A stretch of 64,000 nt of DNA, taken from positions 186,001-250,000 of the forward strand of contig NZ_CANMLT010000001.1 of NCBI RefSeq assembly GCF_947498805.1, read 5' to 3'. Positions 1-6,986 of this stretch are shown here, one piece after another. Made by a program: the position numbers and the translations under genes. The notes beneath the pieces are model-generated. The model did no database searches, had not been told where the DNA came from, and saw nothing but the letters and a program-made list of their open reading frames with translations. The stretch comes from an uncultured Tenacibaculum sp. GTDB lineage: Bacteria; Bacteroidota; Bacteroidia; Flavobacteriales; Flavobacteriaceae. Within the stretch, counting starts at the first letter, position 1. Every line of letters begins with the position of its first letter.

Positions 1-1032
1 CTCTGTATTTGGCCTTTCAGAATAGGTAAATACGTGTAAATATGAAATGTTTAAATCAGCTAAGTAGTTATAAGTTTCTAAGAATAATTCATCTGTTTCT
101 CCTGGAAAACCAACAATAACATCTACACCAATACAAGCATGTGGCATTACCTCTTTTATCTTAGCAACTCTGTCGGTATATACTTTACGTAAATAACGAC
201 GTTTCATTCTCTTTAATAAAGTATCACTACCTGATTGTAATGGAATATGAAAATGAGGTACAAAAGTATCTGAGTTCGCAACGAAATCGATTGTTTCGTC
301 TTTTAATAAATTAGGCTCAATAGATGAAATACGTAAACGATGAATTCCTTCTACAGTATCTAATGTCTGTACTAATTCTAGGAAAGTATGCTCATGTCTT
401 TTATTTCCAAATTCACCTTTACCATAGTCACCAATATTAACTCCTGTTAATACAATTTCTTTGATACCTTTTTCAGAAATTTCTTTAGCATTCTTTAAAA
501 CATTTTCTAAAGTATCACTACGAGAAATACCACGAGCTAAAGGAATCGTACAATAAGTACATTTATAATCGCAACCATCTTGAACTTTTAAGAAAGCACG
601 TGTACGATCACCAATAGAGTAGGCACCCACATATGAATCTGCTTCTTCAATTTCACAAGAGTGTACTTCACCAATATCATTCTTGGTTAAATCGTTGATA
701 TAACTTGTTACATTAAATTTTTCGGTAGCACCTAAAACCAAATCTACACCATCAACAGCAGCTAATTCTTCCGGTTTTAACTGAGCGTAGCATCCAACTC
801 CAATAACAAAAGCATTGTCGTTTTTCTTTAAAGCCGATTTAACAATAGTCTTAAAACGCTTGTCGGCATTATCCGTTACAGAACACGTATTAATTACATA
901 TACATCTGCTTTTTCTTCAAACTCAACACGTTCAAAACCTTCATTTACAAAGTTTCTTGCAATCGTAGAAGTTTCAGAAAAATTTAATTTACAACCTAAA
1001 GTATAAAAAGCTACTTTTTTATCTGCATTCAT
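1..1032 (-). CDS. mtaB: tRNA t6A37 methylthiotransferase MtaB (partial, C-terminus outside window)
   Basis: Radical-SAM methylthiotransferase that converts t6A37 to ms2t6A37 in tRNAs reading ANN codons; cytoplasmic. The gene reads leftward from an ATG at 1032 and stays open to base 1, so 344 residues are visible of a family that usually has about 430-450. The N-terminal UPF0004 domain shows its three cluster cysteines at C14 (TLGCK), C50 (NTCSVT) and C81 (GVGCYAQ). The radical-SAM triad C154-x3-C158-x2-C161 (CDYKCTYC) follows. The TLGCK and NTCSVTDNAD motifs fit MtaB better than MiaB or RimO, which are the alternatives. The C-terminal TRAM domain is not visible. It is divergent from the acetyltransferase at 1162. 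Confidence 0.85.
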   Translation of the reverse strand, partial: MNADKKVAFYTLGCKLNFSETSTIARNFVNEGFERVEFEEKADVYVINTCSVTDNADKRFKTIVKSALKKNDNAFVIGVGCYAQLKPEELAAVDGVDLVLGATEKFNVTSYINDLTKNDIGEVHSCEIEEADSYVGAYSIGDRTRAFLKVQDGCDYKCTYCTIPLARGISRSDTLENVLKNAKEISEKGIKEIVLTGVNIGDYGKGEFGNKRHEHTFLELVQTLDTVEGIHRLRISSIEPNLLKDETIDFVANSDTFVPHFHIPLQSGSDTLLKRMKRRYLRKVYTDRVAKIKEVMPHACIGVDVIVGFPGETDELFLETYNYLADLNISYLHVFTYSERPNTE

Positions 1033-1143
1033 CTTTTCTCTATCCTAAATAAAAAACAAAAGCCTTGTACAAGTCTTTAATTTTTTAGAAGTTCGTATGG
1101 TATATTTAATATTCTATAAACTGCTTTACACAGTTTGAATTTG

Positions 1144-1174
1144 CAAAAGTACAATTAAAAGATGATTTTTGAAA
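1144..1174 (-). promoter_or_regulatory. Bacteroidetes-type promoter of mtaB
   Basis: On the minus strand TACTTTTG (1151 to 1144) matches the -7 consensus TAnnTTTG. Nineteen bases upstream is TTTC, one base off the -33 TTTG. It lies over the first codons of the divergent acetyltransferase gene and would give a leader of about 100 bases. A 10-bp palindrome CTTGTACAAG lies in that leader at 1064-1073. Confidence 0.35.
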
Positions 1175-1662
1175 CTGAAAGATTAGTAGTTAGAAAACTA
1201 AAACAAACTGATATTGAGGGGTTTTTCGAATTAGAAAGCAACCCTAAAGTATTACAGTATGCTACGGGGGAGGTAAAAACCAAAAAAGAATGTCAAACGG
1301 AGTTGGTTGAACTTATTAAAAAGTATGACAAAAAGGATAATGATTTTTGGATTTACACGATCGAAAGGAAATCAGATTTAGAATTCATAGGAACCTTAGC
1401 TTTAGTGAAGGATGATGAAGGGAATGACGAGATAGGGTATCGTTTTGTTGAACGATTTTGGGGAAATGGATATGCTACTGAAATCTGTGAAGGATTGATT
1501 CCGTATTGTAGGTCTATTGGAATGAAAAAGCTAATAGGTTGTGTAGTTGATGTAAATGTGGCTTCAGCAAAAATATTAGAGCGATATGGTTTTAAGGAAA
1601 TCGAAAAGTTTGTAAGTGATGATATTGGGTTGCCAGAAACAAAATATGAATTGATACTATGA
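1162..1662 (+). CDS. GNAT family N-acetyltransferase (RimJ/RimL-like)
   Basis: A 166-residue GNAT protein predicted to move an acetyl group from acetyl-CoA to an amine. It opens with the typical ETERLVVRKL strand. The acetyl-CoA pyrophosphate loop is RFWGNGYATE at about residues 98-107, a variant of R-x2-G-x-G/A, and the conserved late ERYGF segment is present. This arrangement is that of the RimJ/RimL subgroup, whose members acetylate protein N-termini or small molecules; the substrate cannot be told from sequence. It overlaps the following ABM gene by ATGA, so the two are translationally coupled and begin a three- to four-gene plus-strand operon. Confidence 0.8.
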   Translation: MIFETERLVVRKLKQTDIEGFFELESNPKVLQYATGEVKTKKECQTELVELIKKYDKKDNDFWIYTIERKSDLEFIGTLALVKDDEGNDEIGYRFVERFWGNGYATEICEGLIPYCRSIGMKKLIGCVVDVNVASAKILERYGFKEIEKFVSDDIGLPETKYELIL

Positions 1663-1976
1663 TTGTAGACCATTTAAAACCACCTTATTATGCAGTTATC
1701 TTTACAACCATAGTTACTGATACTTTGGAAGGATATGCTGAAACCGCAGAGAGAATGGAGGAATTGGCAAAACAGCAAAAGGGGTATTTAGGTATAGAAT
1801 CTGCGCGTGCTGAAATAGGTATAACAGTTTCATATTGGAAGAGTTTAGAAGCAATAGTAGAGTGGAAGAACAATGTAGAACATACGGAAGCTAGAAATTT
1901 AGGAAGAGAACAATGGTATAAAAAATACCAATTGAGAATTTGTAAAGTTGAACGAGAATACGGTTTTGAACAGTAG
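1659..1976 (+). CDS. antibiotic biosynthesis monooxygenase (ABM) fold protein
   Basis: A 105-residue single-domain protein with the ABM/dimeric alpha-beta-barrel pattern: an N-terminal strand (PYYAVIFTTI), a helix containing AERMEELAKQQKGYLGIES, then SYWKSLEAIVEWKNN and HTEARNLGREQWY. In the family the last two segments carry conserved Trp and His residues. Members are cofactor-free monooxygenases or have no known substrate; small stand-alone copies like this are common and mostly uncharacterised. The start codon overlaps the stop of the upstream acetyltransferase, and the DUF4442 gene starts 5 bases downstream, so it is operonic. Confidence 0.75.
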   Translation: MIVDHLKPPYYAVIFTTIVTDTLEGYAETAERMEELAKQQKGYLGIESARAEIGITVSYWKSLEAIVEWKNNVEHTEARNLGREQWYKKYQLRICKVEREYGFEQ

Positions 1977-1981
1977 TTATT

Positions 1982-2494
1982 ATGTACGCAGCGCTATCAA
2001 AAATTTTAAAGAAGTTTTTTAAGGAAAGTACTATTTTTAAATATGGGTTTAATATTTCTCCGATGTATAGAAGATCTACCGGAAAAATTATTTCTGTTTC
2101 TGATGACTTACTAAGAGCACAAGTGAGAATACCTATTTCTATGAAAAATAGAAATTATGTAGGATCAATATTCGGAGGAAGTTTATTTTCTGCAACAGAC
2201 CCTGTATTTATGATACAATTAATTAATATTTTGGGGAATGATTATGTGGTGTGGGATAAAGAAGCAACCATAAAATTTAAGCGACCTGCAACCCAAGATG
2301 CCTATGTAGATTTTATATTTACCGAAGAAGAGATTGAAGAAATAAAAGAAAGGGTAGTAGCAGAGAAAGAAATCAATTTAATTAAAGAAATTAAAATAAC
2401 TAACAAAGACGAATCAACCGTTTTTGCTGAAGTATCAAAAGTAATTTACATTGCAGATAAAGCCTATTATAAAAATAAACGTAAGAAGAAGTAG
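1982..2494 (+). CDS. DUF4442 (hotdog-fold) protein
   Basis: A 170-residue protein matching the DUF4442 family, which has a thioesterase-like hotdog fold. Visible family features are the NYVGSIFGGSLFSATDPVF segment, which aligns with the central hotdog helix, and the strand ATIKFKRPATQDAYVDF after it. No thioesterase catalytic acidic residue can be assigned with confidence, so activity on acyl-CoA is only inferred from the fold. The lysine-rich C-terminus (NKRKKK) overlaps the start of the next gene, a lipoprotein, by 44 bases in another frame. Confidence 0.75.
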   Translation: MYAALSKILKKFFKESTIFKYGFNISPMYRRSTGKIISVSDDLLRAQVRIPISMKNRNYVGSIFGGSLFSATDPVFMIQLINILGNDYVVWDKEATIKFKRPATQDAYVDFIFTEEEIEEIKERVVAEKEINLIKEIKITNKDESTVFAEVSKVIYIADKAYYKNKRKKK

Positions 2495-4079
2495 TCTAGT
2501 CTTCATAGTTTTCGCGCTACTTTTTTCTTGCGCTAAGAAGAAATCATCTTATACAGAGACAGAAGTTTTTCGTTATAACGAACATTCAAACGTTACTTCT
2601 TTAGATCCAGCTTTTGCCAAAGATCAGCGAAATATATGGGCAGTGAATCAATTGTATAACGGATTGGTAGAATTGGATGATAGCTTACATGTTAAACCAG
2701 CTATTGCAAAAAGTTGGACGATTTCTGAAGATGGTAAAAACTATCAATTTACCCTAAGAGATGATGTTTATTTTCATAAGCATGCGTTATTTGGAAAGGA
2801 TTCTACCAAAAAAGTAACTGCCAATGATTTTGAATATTCTTTTAATCGTTTACTAAATAAAGAGGTAGCTTCTCCTGGAGGCTGGGTGTTGCAAAATGTG
2901 GCTTCATTTAAGGCAGAGAACGATTCGGTTTTTTCAATGGAGTTAAAACAACCATTTCCACCTTTTTTAGGATTGCTTGCAATGAAATACTGTTCGGTAG
3001 TTCCGAAGGAGGCTGTGGAATATTTTAGAAATACCTTTAGAGCAAATCCTATTGGTACAGGTCCATTTCAATTTAAACTATGGGTAGAAAACACCAAGCT
3101 GGTATATCGTAAGAACCCTTTATACTTTGAAAAAGATACCAAAGGAAAACAATTACCCTATTTAGAAGCTGTAGCCATTACTTTTTTACCGGATAAACAA
3201 AGCGAGTTTTTACAGTTTATTCAAGGAAATATTGATTTTATGAAGAGTTTAGATGCTTCTTATAAAGATGATATTTTAAATACTGATGGTACTTTAAAAG
3301 AAAAGTACGTTGCTAGTATTATAATGCAAACCGGAGCCTATTTAAATACGGAGTACTTGGGGATTTATTTAGATGGAGAGGTTCAAATACCTACCAAATC
3401 TAAATTGATTCGACAAGCCATTAATTATGGATTTGATCGAGAGAAAATGATCAAATTTTTAAGAAACGGAATTGGTACACCTGCAACAAGCGGATTTATT
3501 CCTAACGGATTACCTTCATTTAATAATCAAAAAGGATATTCATTTAATCCAGAAAAGGCAAGAGAATTAGTTGCTCAATACAAAGAAGAAACAGGAGATC
3601 AGAATCCGCAAATTACAATTACCACCAATAGCAATTATTTAGATTTGTGTGAATTCATTCAAAGAGAATTACAAAAAATAGGATTAGCAACCAAAGTAGA
3701 TGTAATTCCTCCTTCAACCTTGCGTCAAGGTAAGGCAAGTGGAAAACTACCAATTTTTAGAGCAAGCTGGATTGCAGATTATCCAGATGCGGAAAATTAT
3801 GTGTCACTTTTTTATAGCAAAAACTTTACTCCAAACGGGCCTAACTATACCCATTTTAAGAACGAAACCTTTGATAAATTGTATGAGGAATCTATTAAAG
3901 AAGTATCGGTAGATAAGCGTTATGCTCTGTACCAAAAAATGGATAGTATTATTATTGAAGAAGCACCTATAGTGCCTTTATACTATGATGAGGTAATACG
4001 TTTTAGACAAAAAAATGTAAAAGGCTTAGGAATAAACCCAATTGATTTATTAGACTTGAGAAGAGTAAAAAAGGACTAG
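2451..4079 (+). CDS. extracellular solute-binding lipoprotein, family 5 (oligopeptide/nickel type)
   Basis: A 542-residue SBP_bac_5 protein of the OppA/DppA type, which binds peptides or similar ligands outside the inner membrane. The N-terminus has a basic region (KINVRRSS), a hydrophobic core and the lipobox LLFSC, so it should be lipidated at Cys27. Family landmarks include LDPAFAKDQRN, the QLYNGLVELD segment, NPIGTGPFQFK and an ADYPDAENY motif near residue 445. The only in-frame start before the lipobox is TTG at 2451, inside the DUF4442 gene. No ABC permease or ATPase lies nearby, so it must share a transporter encoded elsewhere or act alone. Its TAG stop overlaps the stop of convergent yggS. 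Confidence 0.85.
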   Translation: MQIKPIIKINVRRSSLVFIVFALLFSCAKKKSSYTETEVFRYNEHSNVTSLDPAFAKDQRNIWAVNQLYNGLVELDDSLHVKPAIAKSWTISEDGKNYQFTLRDDVYFHKHALFGKDSTKKVTANDFEYSFNRLLNKEVASPGGWVLQNVASFKAENDSVFSMELKQPFPPFLGLLAMKYCSVVPKEAVEYFRNTFRANPIGTGPFQFKLWVENTKLVYRKNPLYFEKDTKGKQLPYLEAVAITFLPDKQSEFLQFIQGNIDFMKSLDASYKDDILNTDGTLKEKYVASIIMQTGAYLNTEYLGIYLDGEVQIPTKSKLIRQAINYGFDREKMIKFLRNGIGTPATSGFIPNGLPSFNNQKGYSFNPEKARELVAQYKEETGDQNPQITITTNSNYLDLCEFIQRELQKIGLATKVDVIPPSTLRQGKASGKLPIFRASWIADYPDAENYVSLFYSKNFTPNGPNYTHFKNETFDKLYEESIKEVSVDKRYALYQKMDSIIIEEAPIVPLYYDEVIRFRQKNVKGLGINPIDLLDLRRVKKD

Positions 4080-4804
4080 TTTTTAGATTCGTTCCAATAG
4101 TAACTATCTGGATAGATGCGTTCTCCAAAAATAGCCGTTCCAACTCGAACAATTGTAGCACCTTCTTCAATGGCAATTTCCAAATCATTACTCATTCCCA
4201 TCGAGAGTTCGTCTATACGTACGTTAGGAACCTGCAAAGAATTGATTTCATTTTGAAGCTGTTTTAAAAGGCGAAAACATTTGCGAATTTCTTTAGACTC
4301 TGAACTTAAAAGACCTATGGTCATTAAACCTTTAATGTTGATATTGTTAAACTTGGCTACTTCTTGTACTAAGGCAATGGTTTCTTGTGGTTTTGCACCG
4401 AATTTACTTTCTTCAAAAGAAGTGTTTACTTGAATATAAACATCAATGGTTTTATTTTCAAGAGTTAATCGCTTGTGTAGTTTTTCTGCTAATGATAAAC
4501 GATCAATAGATTGAATACAACTTGCCCATTTAATAACTTCTTTAATTTTATTGCTTTGTAAGTGTCCTATAAAATGTACTTCTGGTTGTAAATCTAAGAT
4601 AGCATTTGTTTTCTGCTTCAATTCTTGAACTTTGTTTTCGCCTACAAGATGTATACCTTGTTCTATGGCAAATCGTATCTTTTCAATACTTACCGTTTTA
4701 GTAGCAAGTAATAGGCGAACTTCATCCGGAGTTCTGTTTGCCTTTTTGCAAGCATATGCTATTCTTTTATGAATTGTGTTTAAATTATGTACAATACTAT
4801 CCAT
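4076..4804 (-). CDS. yggS: YggS family pyridoxal-phosphate homeostasis protein
   Basis: A 242-residue PLP-binding protein of the YggS/PROSC family, which keeps free PLP levels in check and has no known enzymatic reaction. The family PLP lysine is K36 in [27 protein letters not shown] and the phosphate-binding [11 protein letters not shown] motif follow in the standard order of a single alanine-racemase-like barrel. Its ATG lies inside the last codons of the AAA+ ATPase gene (8-base overlap), so the two are coupled. The stop codon sits on the same CTAG as the stop of the convergent lipoprotein gene. Confidence 0.9.
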   Translation of the reverse strand: MDSIVHNLNTIHKRIAYACKKANRTPDEVRLLLATKTVSIEKIRFAIEQGIHLVGENKVQELKQKTNAILDLQPEVHFIGHLQSNKIKEVIKWASCIQSIDRLSLAEKLHKRLTLENKTIDVYIQVNTSFEESKFGAKPQETIALVQEVAKFNNINIKGLMTIGLLSSESKEIRKCFRLLKQLQNEINSLQVPNVRIDELSMGMSNDLEIAIEEGATIVRVGTAIFGERIYPDSYYWNESKN

Positions 4805-5516
4805 TTTCTAGTGTAATTTTTAATTCTTCTTTTTCAATTATTTTATTTTTTACATCACGATGAACGATGTCTTTTGTTTCTGCATAGGATATGTCATATA
4901 CTCGTTTAATATTTCGAAATTCATCAGGAAATTCCTGCAGAAGTTGTTGGTAATATTTGTCTAAATCTGATTTATTTGGAGCCTCGAATTTTAATTTTAA
5001 TTGAAATCGTCTAAGCAAAGCGGAGTCTATAGTAGAAGAATAATTAGTGGCCGCTATTAGTAAAATGTTATTTGGCAGAAAATCTATTAGTTGTATAATT
5101 GTGTTAACTAATCGTTTCATTTCGTGAGAATCTTTGTTGTCATAATTCCTTGCATTTCCGATGTAGTCAAACTCATCTAAGAAAAGCACAGCTCTTTCTT
5201 TAATAGCTTTTTTAAACACCTCTGAAATATTTTTGGCTGTTTCACCTAATTTTGAAGATACTAAGGCACTAAGGTTAAGAATAACTATTTTTTTATTGAG
5301 TTTTTTGGCTATAGCTTTTGCAGTTGTTGTTTTACCGCAACCTGTATGTCCATATAATAATAATTTATTATCAACGGTAAGTTTATGTTTATTTAAAATA
5401 GCAACATGCGTATATTCTTTTAATAGTTGTTGAATGATTTTTTCATTAATGCTGTTTAACTGAATTTTATCTAATTCAAGCGTTGTCTCTTCAGGGTGAA
5501 AAGTAAATGTGTTCAT
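4797..5516 (-). CDS. small AAA+ ATPase
   Basis: A 239-residue protein that is little more than one AAA+ module. Walker A is GHTGCGKTT at residues 56-64, Walker B LFLDE at 111-115, sensor 1 is the Asn of AATN at 158, and the arginine finger pair is R169-R170. The FLDEFDYIGNAR and LRRFQLKLKF wording resembles the FtsH/spastin/proteasomal group rather than the DnaA or NtrC groups. There is no membrane segment, protease or nuclease domain. Such stand-alone AAA+ proteins usually work with a partner; the only tightly linked gene here is yggS. Role unknown. Confidence 0.75.
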   Translation of the reverse strand: MNTFTFHPEETTLELDKIQLNSINEKIIQQLLKEYTHVAILNKHKLTVDNKLLLYGHTGCGKTTTAKAIAKKLNKKIVILNLSALVSSKLGETAKNISEVFKKAIKERAVLFLDEFDYIGNARNYDNKDSHEMKRLVNTIIQLIDFLPNNILLIAATNYSSTIDSALLRRFQLKLKFEAPNKSDLDKYYQQLLQEFPDEFRNIKRVYDISYAETKDIVHRDVKNKIIEKEELKITLENG

Positions 5517-5593
5517 TAGTATTTAAATAAATAGAAGGAAAATATGTTATAAGTAATTGAATATAGAATAAACTGTTTCAATATTTTGAAGGT

Positions 5594-6196
5594 CTATTTT
5601 TTATATTCATGTTCAGGACAATCAACCCTTAGTTCTTTCGATGTAAGTTTAGCTTGTAAAAGTTTACAAAAATGCTCATTATCAGTACGCTCATAATAAG
5701 AACAAGTAAAACACATTCTTTGAATAGTTATGACACCAGTTTGATTTAATTGATAAATAACCTTTAACAAACCTGCCAGTATATCTTTTTTTTGTTCATC
5801 TGGTAATGTGGTTAATGGTTTTTCAATATTAAAAGTAAAGTTGGAAGATTTTTCTGCAACTTGTTTTCCTTTGTTCGTTAAACCAATTAAATAGCTCCTG
5901 GTATCGCTAGGATTAGTAAACTTCTGAATCAATTCTTTTTTTAATAAAACCTTTACGCTGTCACTAATGGTGGCTTTCGTCATATTAAATTCATCAGCTA
6001 AGTAGCTTACCTTGCATTTATCTTCTGAATGGAAGCGCAAAAAAATAAGGATTTGAATTTGAATAGGACTTAAAGAGTTTTCTTTACTTTCATTCCAAAG
6101 TAGTACTCTAAAAGCTTCAGAGATTCGCTCTAAAGCTACCACTATTTTACTTTCAATTGAACTATTTTGATGGTCTAAGTTAAAAGGAGATTTCAT
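5594..6196 (-). CDS. MarR family transcriptional regulator with C-terminal four-cysteine motif
   Basis: A 200-residue winged-helix regulator. The MarR domain covers about residues 20-150: SPIQIQILIFLRF, then the recognition-helix region DEFNMTKATISDSVKVLLKK and the wing SDTRSYLIGLTNKG. Beyond the usual MarR length is a 40-residue tail with C162-x2-C165-x11-C177-x15-C193 plus H175 and H196, the pattern of a metal or Fe-S site. Its ATG abuts the DUF2024 stop, so it is the last gene of a DUF2024-marR unit. A palindrome at both promoters of this cluster (6499-6511, 6796-6810) is the likely operator. Inference: the tail senses redox state or metal and controls DNA binding. Confidence 0.85.
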   Translation of the reverse strand: MKSPFNLDHQNSSIESKIVVALERISEAFRVLLWNESKENSLSPIQIQILIFLRFHSEDKCKVSYLADEFNMTKATISDSVKVLLKKELIQKFTNPSDTRSYLIGLTNKGKQVAEKSSNFTFNIEKPLTTLPDEQKKDILAGLLKVIYQLNQTGVITIQRMCFTCSYYERTDNEHFCKLLQAKLTSKELRVDCPEHEYKK

Positions 6197-6459
6197 TAAT
6201 TACAGTTTTCCATTTCGTAAATAAAATACCCTTTATCTTTTATAATGTTTTCCCATGCTGGCTTAAGGGCTTCTACATGGCAAAATACACATTCTTTTGA
6301 AGATAGGTCAAGGCTTTCTAACCCTTTTGTTTTTAAATATTCCTTACCGTAGTTAAATATCACATTGGTATTTTTAAGCGTAGACGGAACAATAATATCA
6401 AAATGCATGATACTACCATCTTTTTTAGTTACATAGGTATCCCAAACTGCTACATTCAT
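6196..6459 (-). CDS. DUF2024 family protein
   Basis: An 87-residue protein recognised as DUF2024 by its start MNVAVWDTYVTKKDG and the HFDIIVP strand. It contains a CxxC-H motif (ECVFCHVEALKPAW) and a late Cys (MENCN). The family has a small alpha/beta fold and no established function. It sits between a thioredoxin-like gene and a CxxC-tailed MarR regulator. It has its own promoter with an embedded palindrome at 6494-6525, and the regulator gene follows with a shared or abutting stop/start. A role in thiol or metal handling is inferred only from this company. Confidence 0.75.
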   Translation of the reverse strand: MNVAVWDTYVTKKDGSIMHFDIIVPSTLKNTNVIFNYGKEYLKTKGLESLDLSSKECVFCHVEALKPAWENIIKDKGYFIYEMENCN

Positions 6460-6487
6460 AATTTATTTAGTTTAATAAAGTTAAAAA

Positions 6488-6525
6488 GCTCTACAAAATT
6501 AGGAATCCTAACTTTATAGAGCAAA
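6488..6525 (-). promoter_or_regulatory. promoter, operator palindrome and hairpin upstream of DUF2024-marR
   Basis: Minus strand: -33 TTTG (6525 to 6522), a 20-base spacer, then -7 TAATTTTG (6501 to 6494), a perfect Bacteroidetes promoter for the DUF2024 gene starting at 6459. The palindrome TTAGGAaTCCTAA (6499-6511) overlaps the spacer and -7 box. It is the core of a 35-base inverted repeat (6488-6522) with only two mismatched pairs and outer arms GCTCTA/TAGAGC. On the minus strand five T follow, so the same sequence can also act as a terminator for the thioredoxin-like gene. Confidence 0.6.
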
Positions 6526-6529
6526 AAAA

Positions 6530-6763
6530 TTATCCTTTTACATCTTGCATTGAAGCACCAAAGTTAATGTGTAATACATTTCCATTAGGTGTTAGTAATG
6601 CTGGTACAGAGGTTACACCCGCTTTCTCTGCTTCTGAAATACGGCTTTTATCCTCTCCGAAATGTACGATCTCGACATTTTCAGATCCGATTAAATTTAT
6701 GATGTCGTGTTCAGCACTAATGCAAACTGGACACCCTGCATGATAAAAAATTGACTTGCTCAT
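6530..6763 (-). CDS. thioredoxin/glutaredoxin-like protein with CPVC motif
   Basis: A 77-residue thioredoxin-fold protein, shorter than classical thioredoxin (about 105) and near glutaredoxin size. The active site is GCPVC with the cysteines at 11 and 14, placed directly after the first strand (SIFYHA). A cis-proline loop, TSVPALL, follows at about residue 52. It should reduce disulfides or carry a thiol. It is the first gene of the cluster thioredoxin-like/DUF2024/marR. The promoter just upstream has a TATATTTG box next to a palindrome shared with the next promoter. Confidence 0.75.
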   Translation of the reverse strand: MSKSIFYHAGCPVCISAEHDIINLIGSENVEIVHFGEDKSRISEAEKAGVTSVPALLTPNGNVLHINFGASMQDVKG

Positions 6764-6787
6764 ATGTTTATGTATTTAAATTTGTTA

Positions 6788-6818
6788 CAAATATAGTAAG
6801 GAATCCTAACTAAAAAAG
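6788..6818 (-). promoter_or_regulatory. promoter with MarR-type palindrome upstream of the thioredoxin-like gene
   Basis: Minus-strand -7 box TATATTTG (6795 to 6788) lies directly next to the near-perfect 15-bp inverted repeat GTAAGGAATCCTAAC (6796-6810, one mismatched pair). The palindrome fills the spacer where the -33 box should follow; that box is poor (CTTT). The same GGAATCCTAA core is at 6502-6511 in the next promoter, so both are likely bound by the cluster's own MarR protein. Confidence 0.6.
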
Positions 6819-6953
6819 AAATGGAATCTTAAAATTTTGTTAATGAGACTAACTTTTGCCTTGGAGGAGTTTTGAAAAGTTGTTGTGTTGTTGAGTTTTA
6901 ATTCCTGATTTACAGTGTTTTGTTTGTTTTTTTTGCAAAAAGTGAAACTCAAA

Positions 6954-6981
6954 AAAAAGAGAGGATTAATCCTCTCTTTTT
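6954..6981 (-). terminator. intrinsic terminator of the PLP-enzyme gene
   Basis: A perfect 28-base inverted repeat centred on 6967/6968 with arms AAAAAGAGAGGATT/AATCCTCTCTTTTT. It lies 6 bases past the stop of the minus-strand gene ending at 6987 and has T runs on both strands. Confidence 0.8.
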
Positions 6982-6986
6982 AAATA

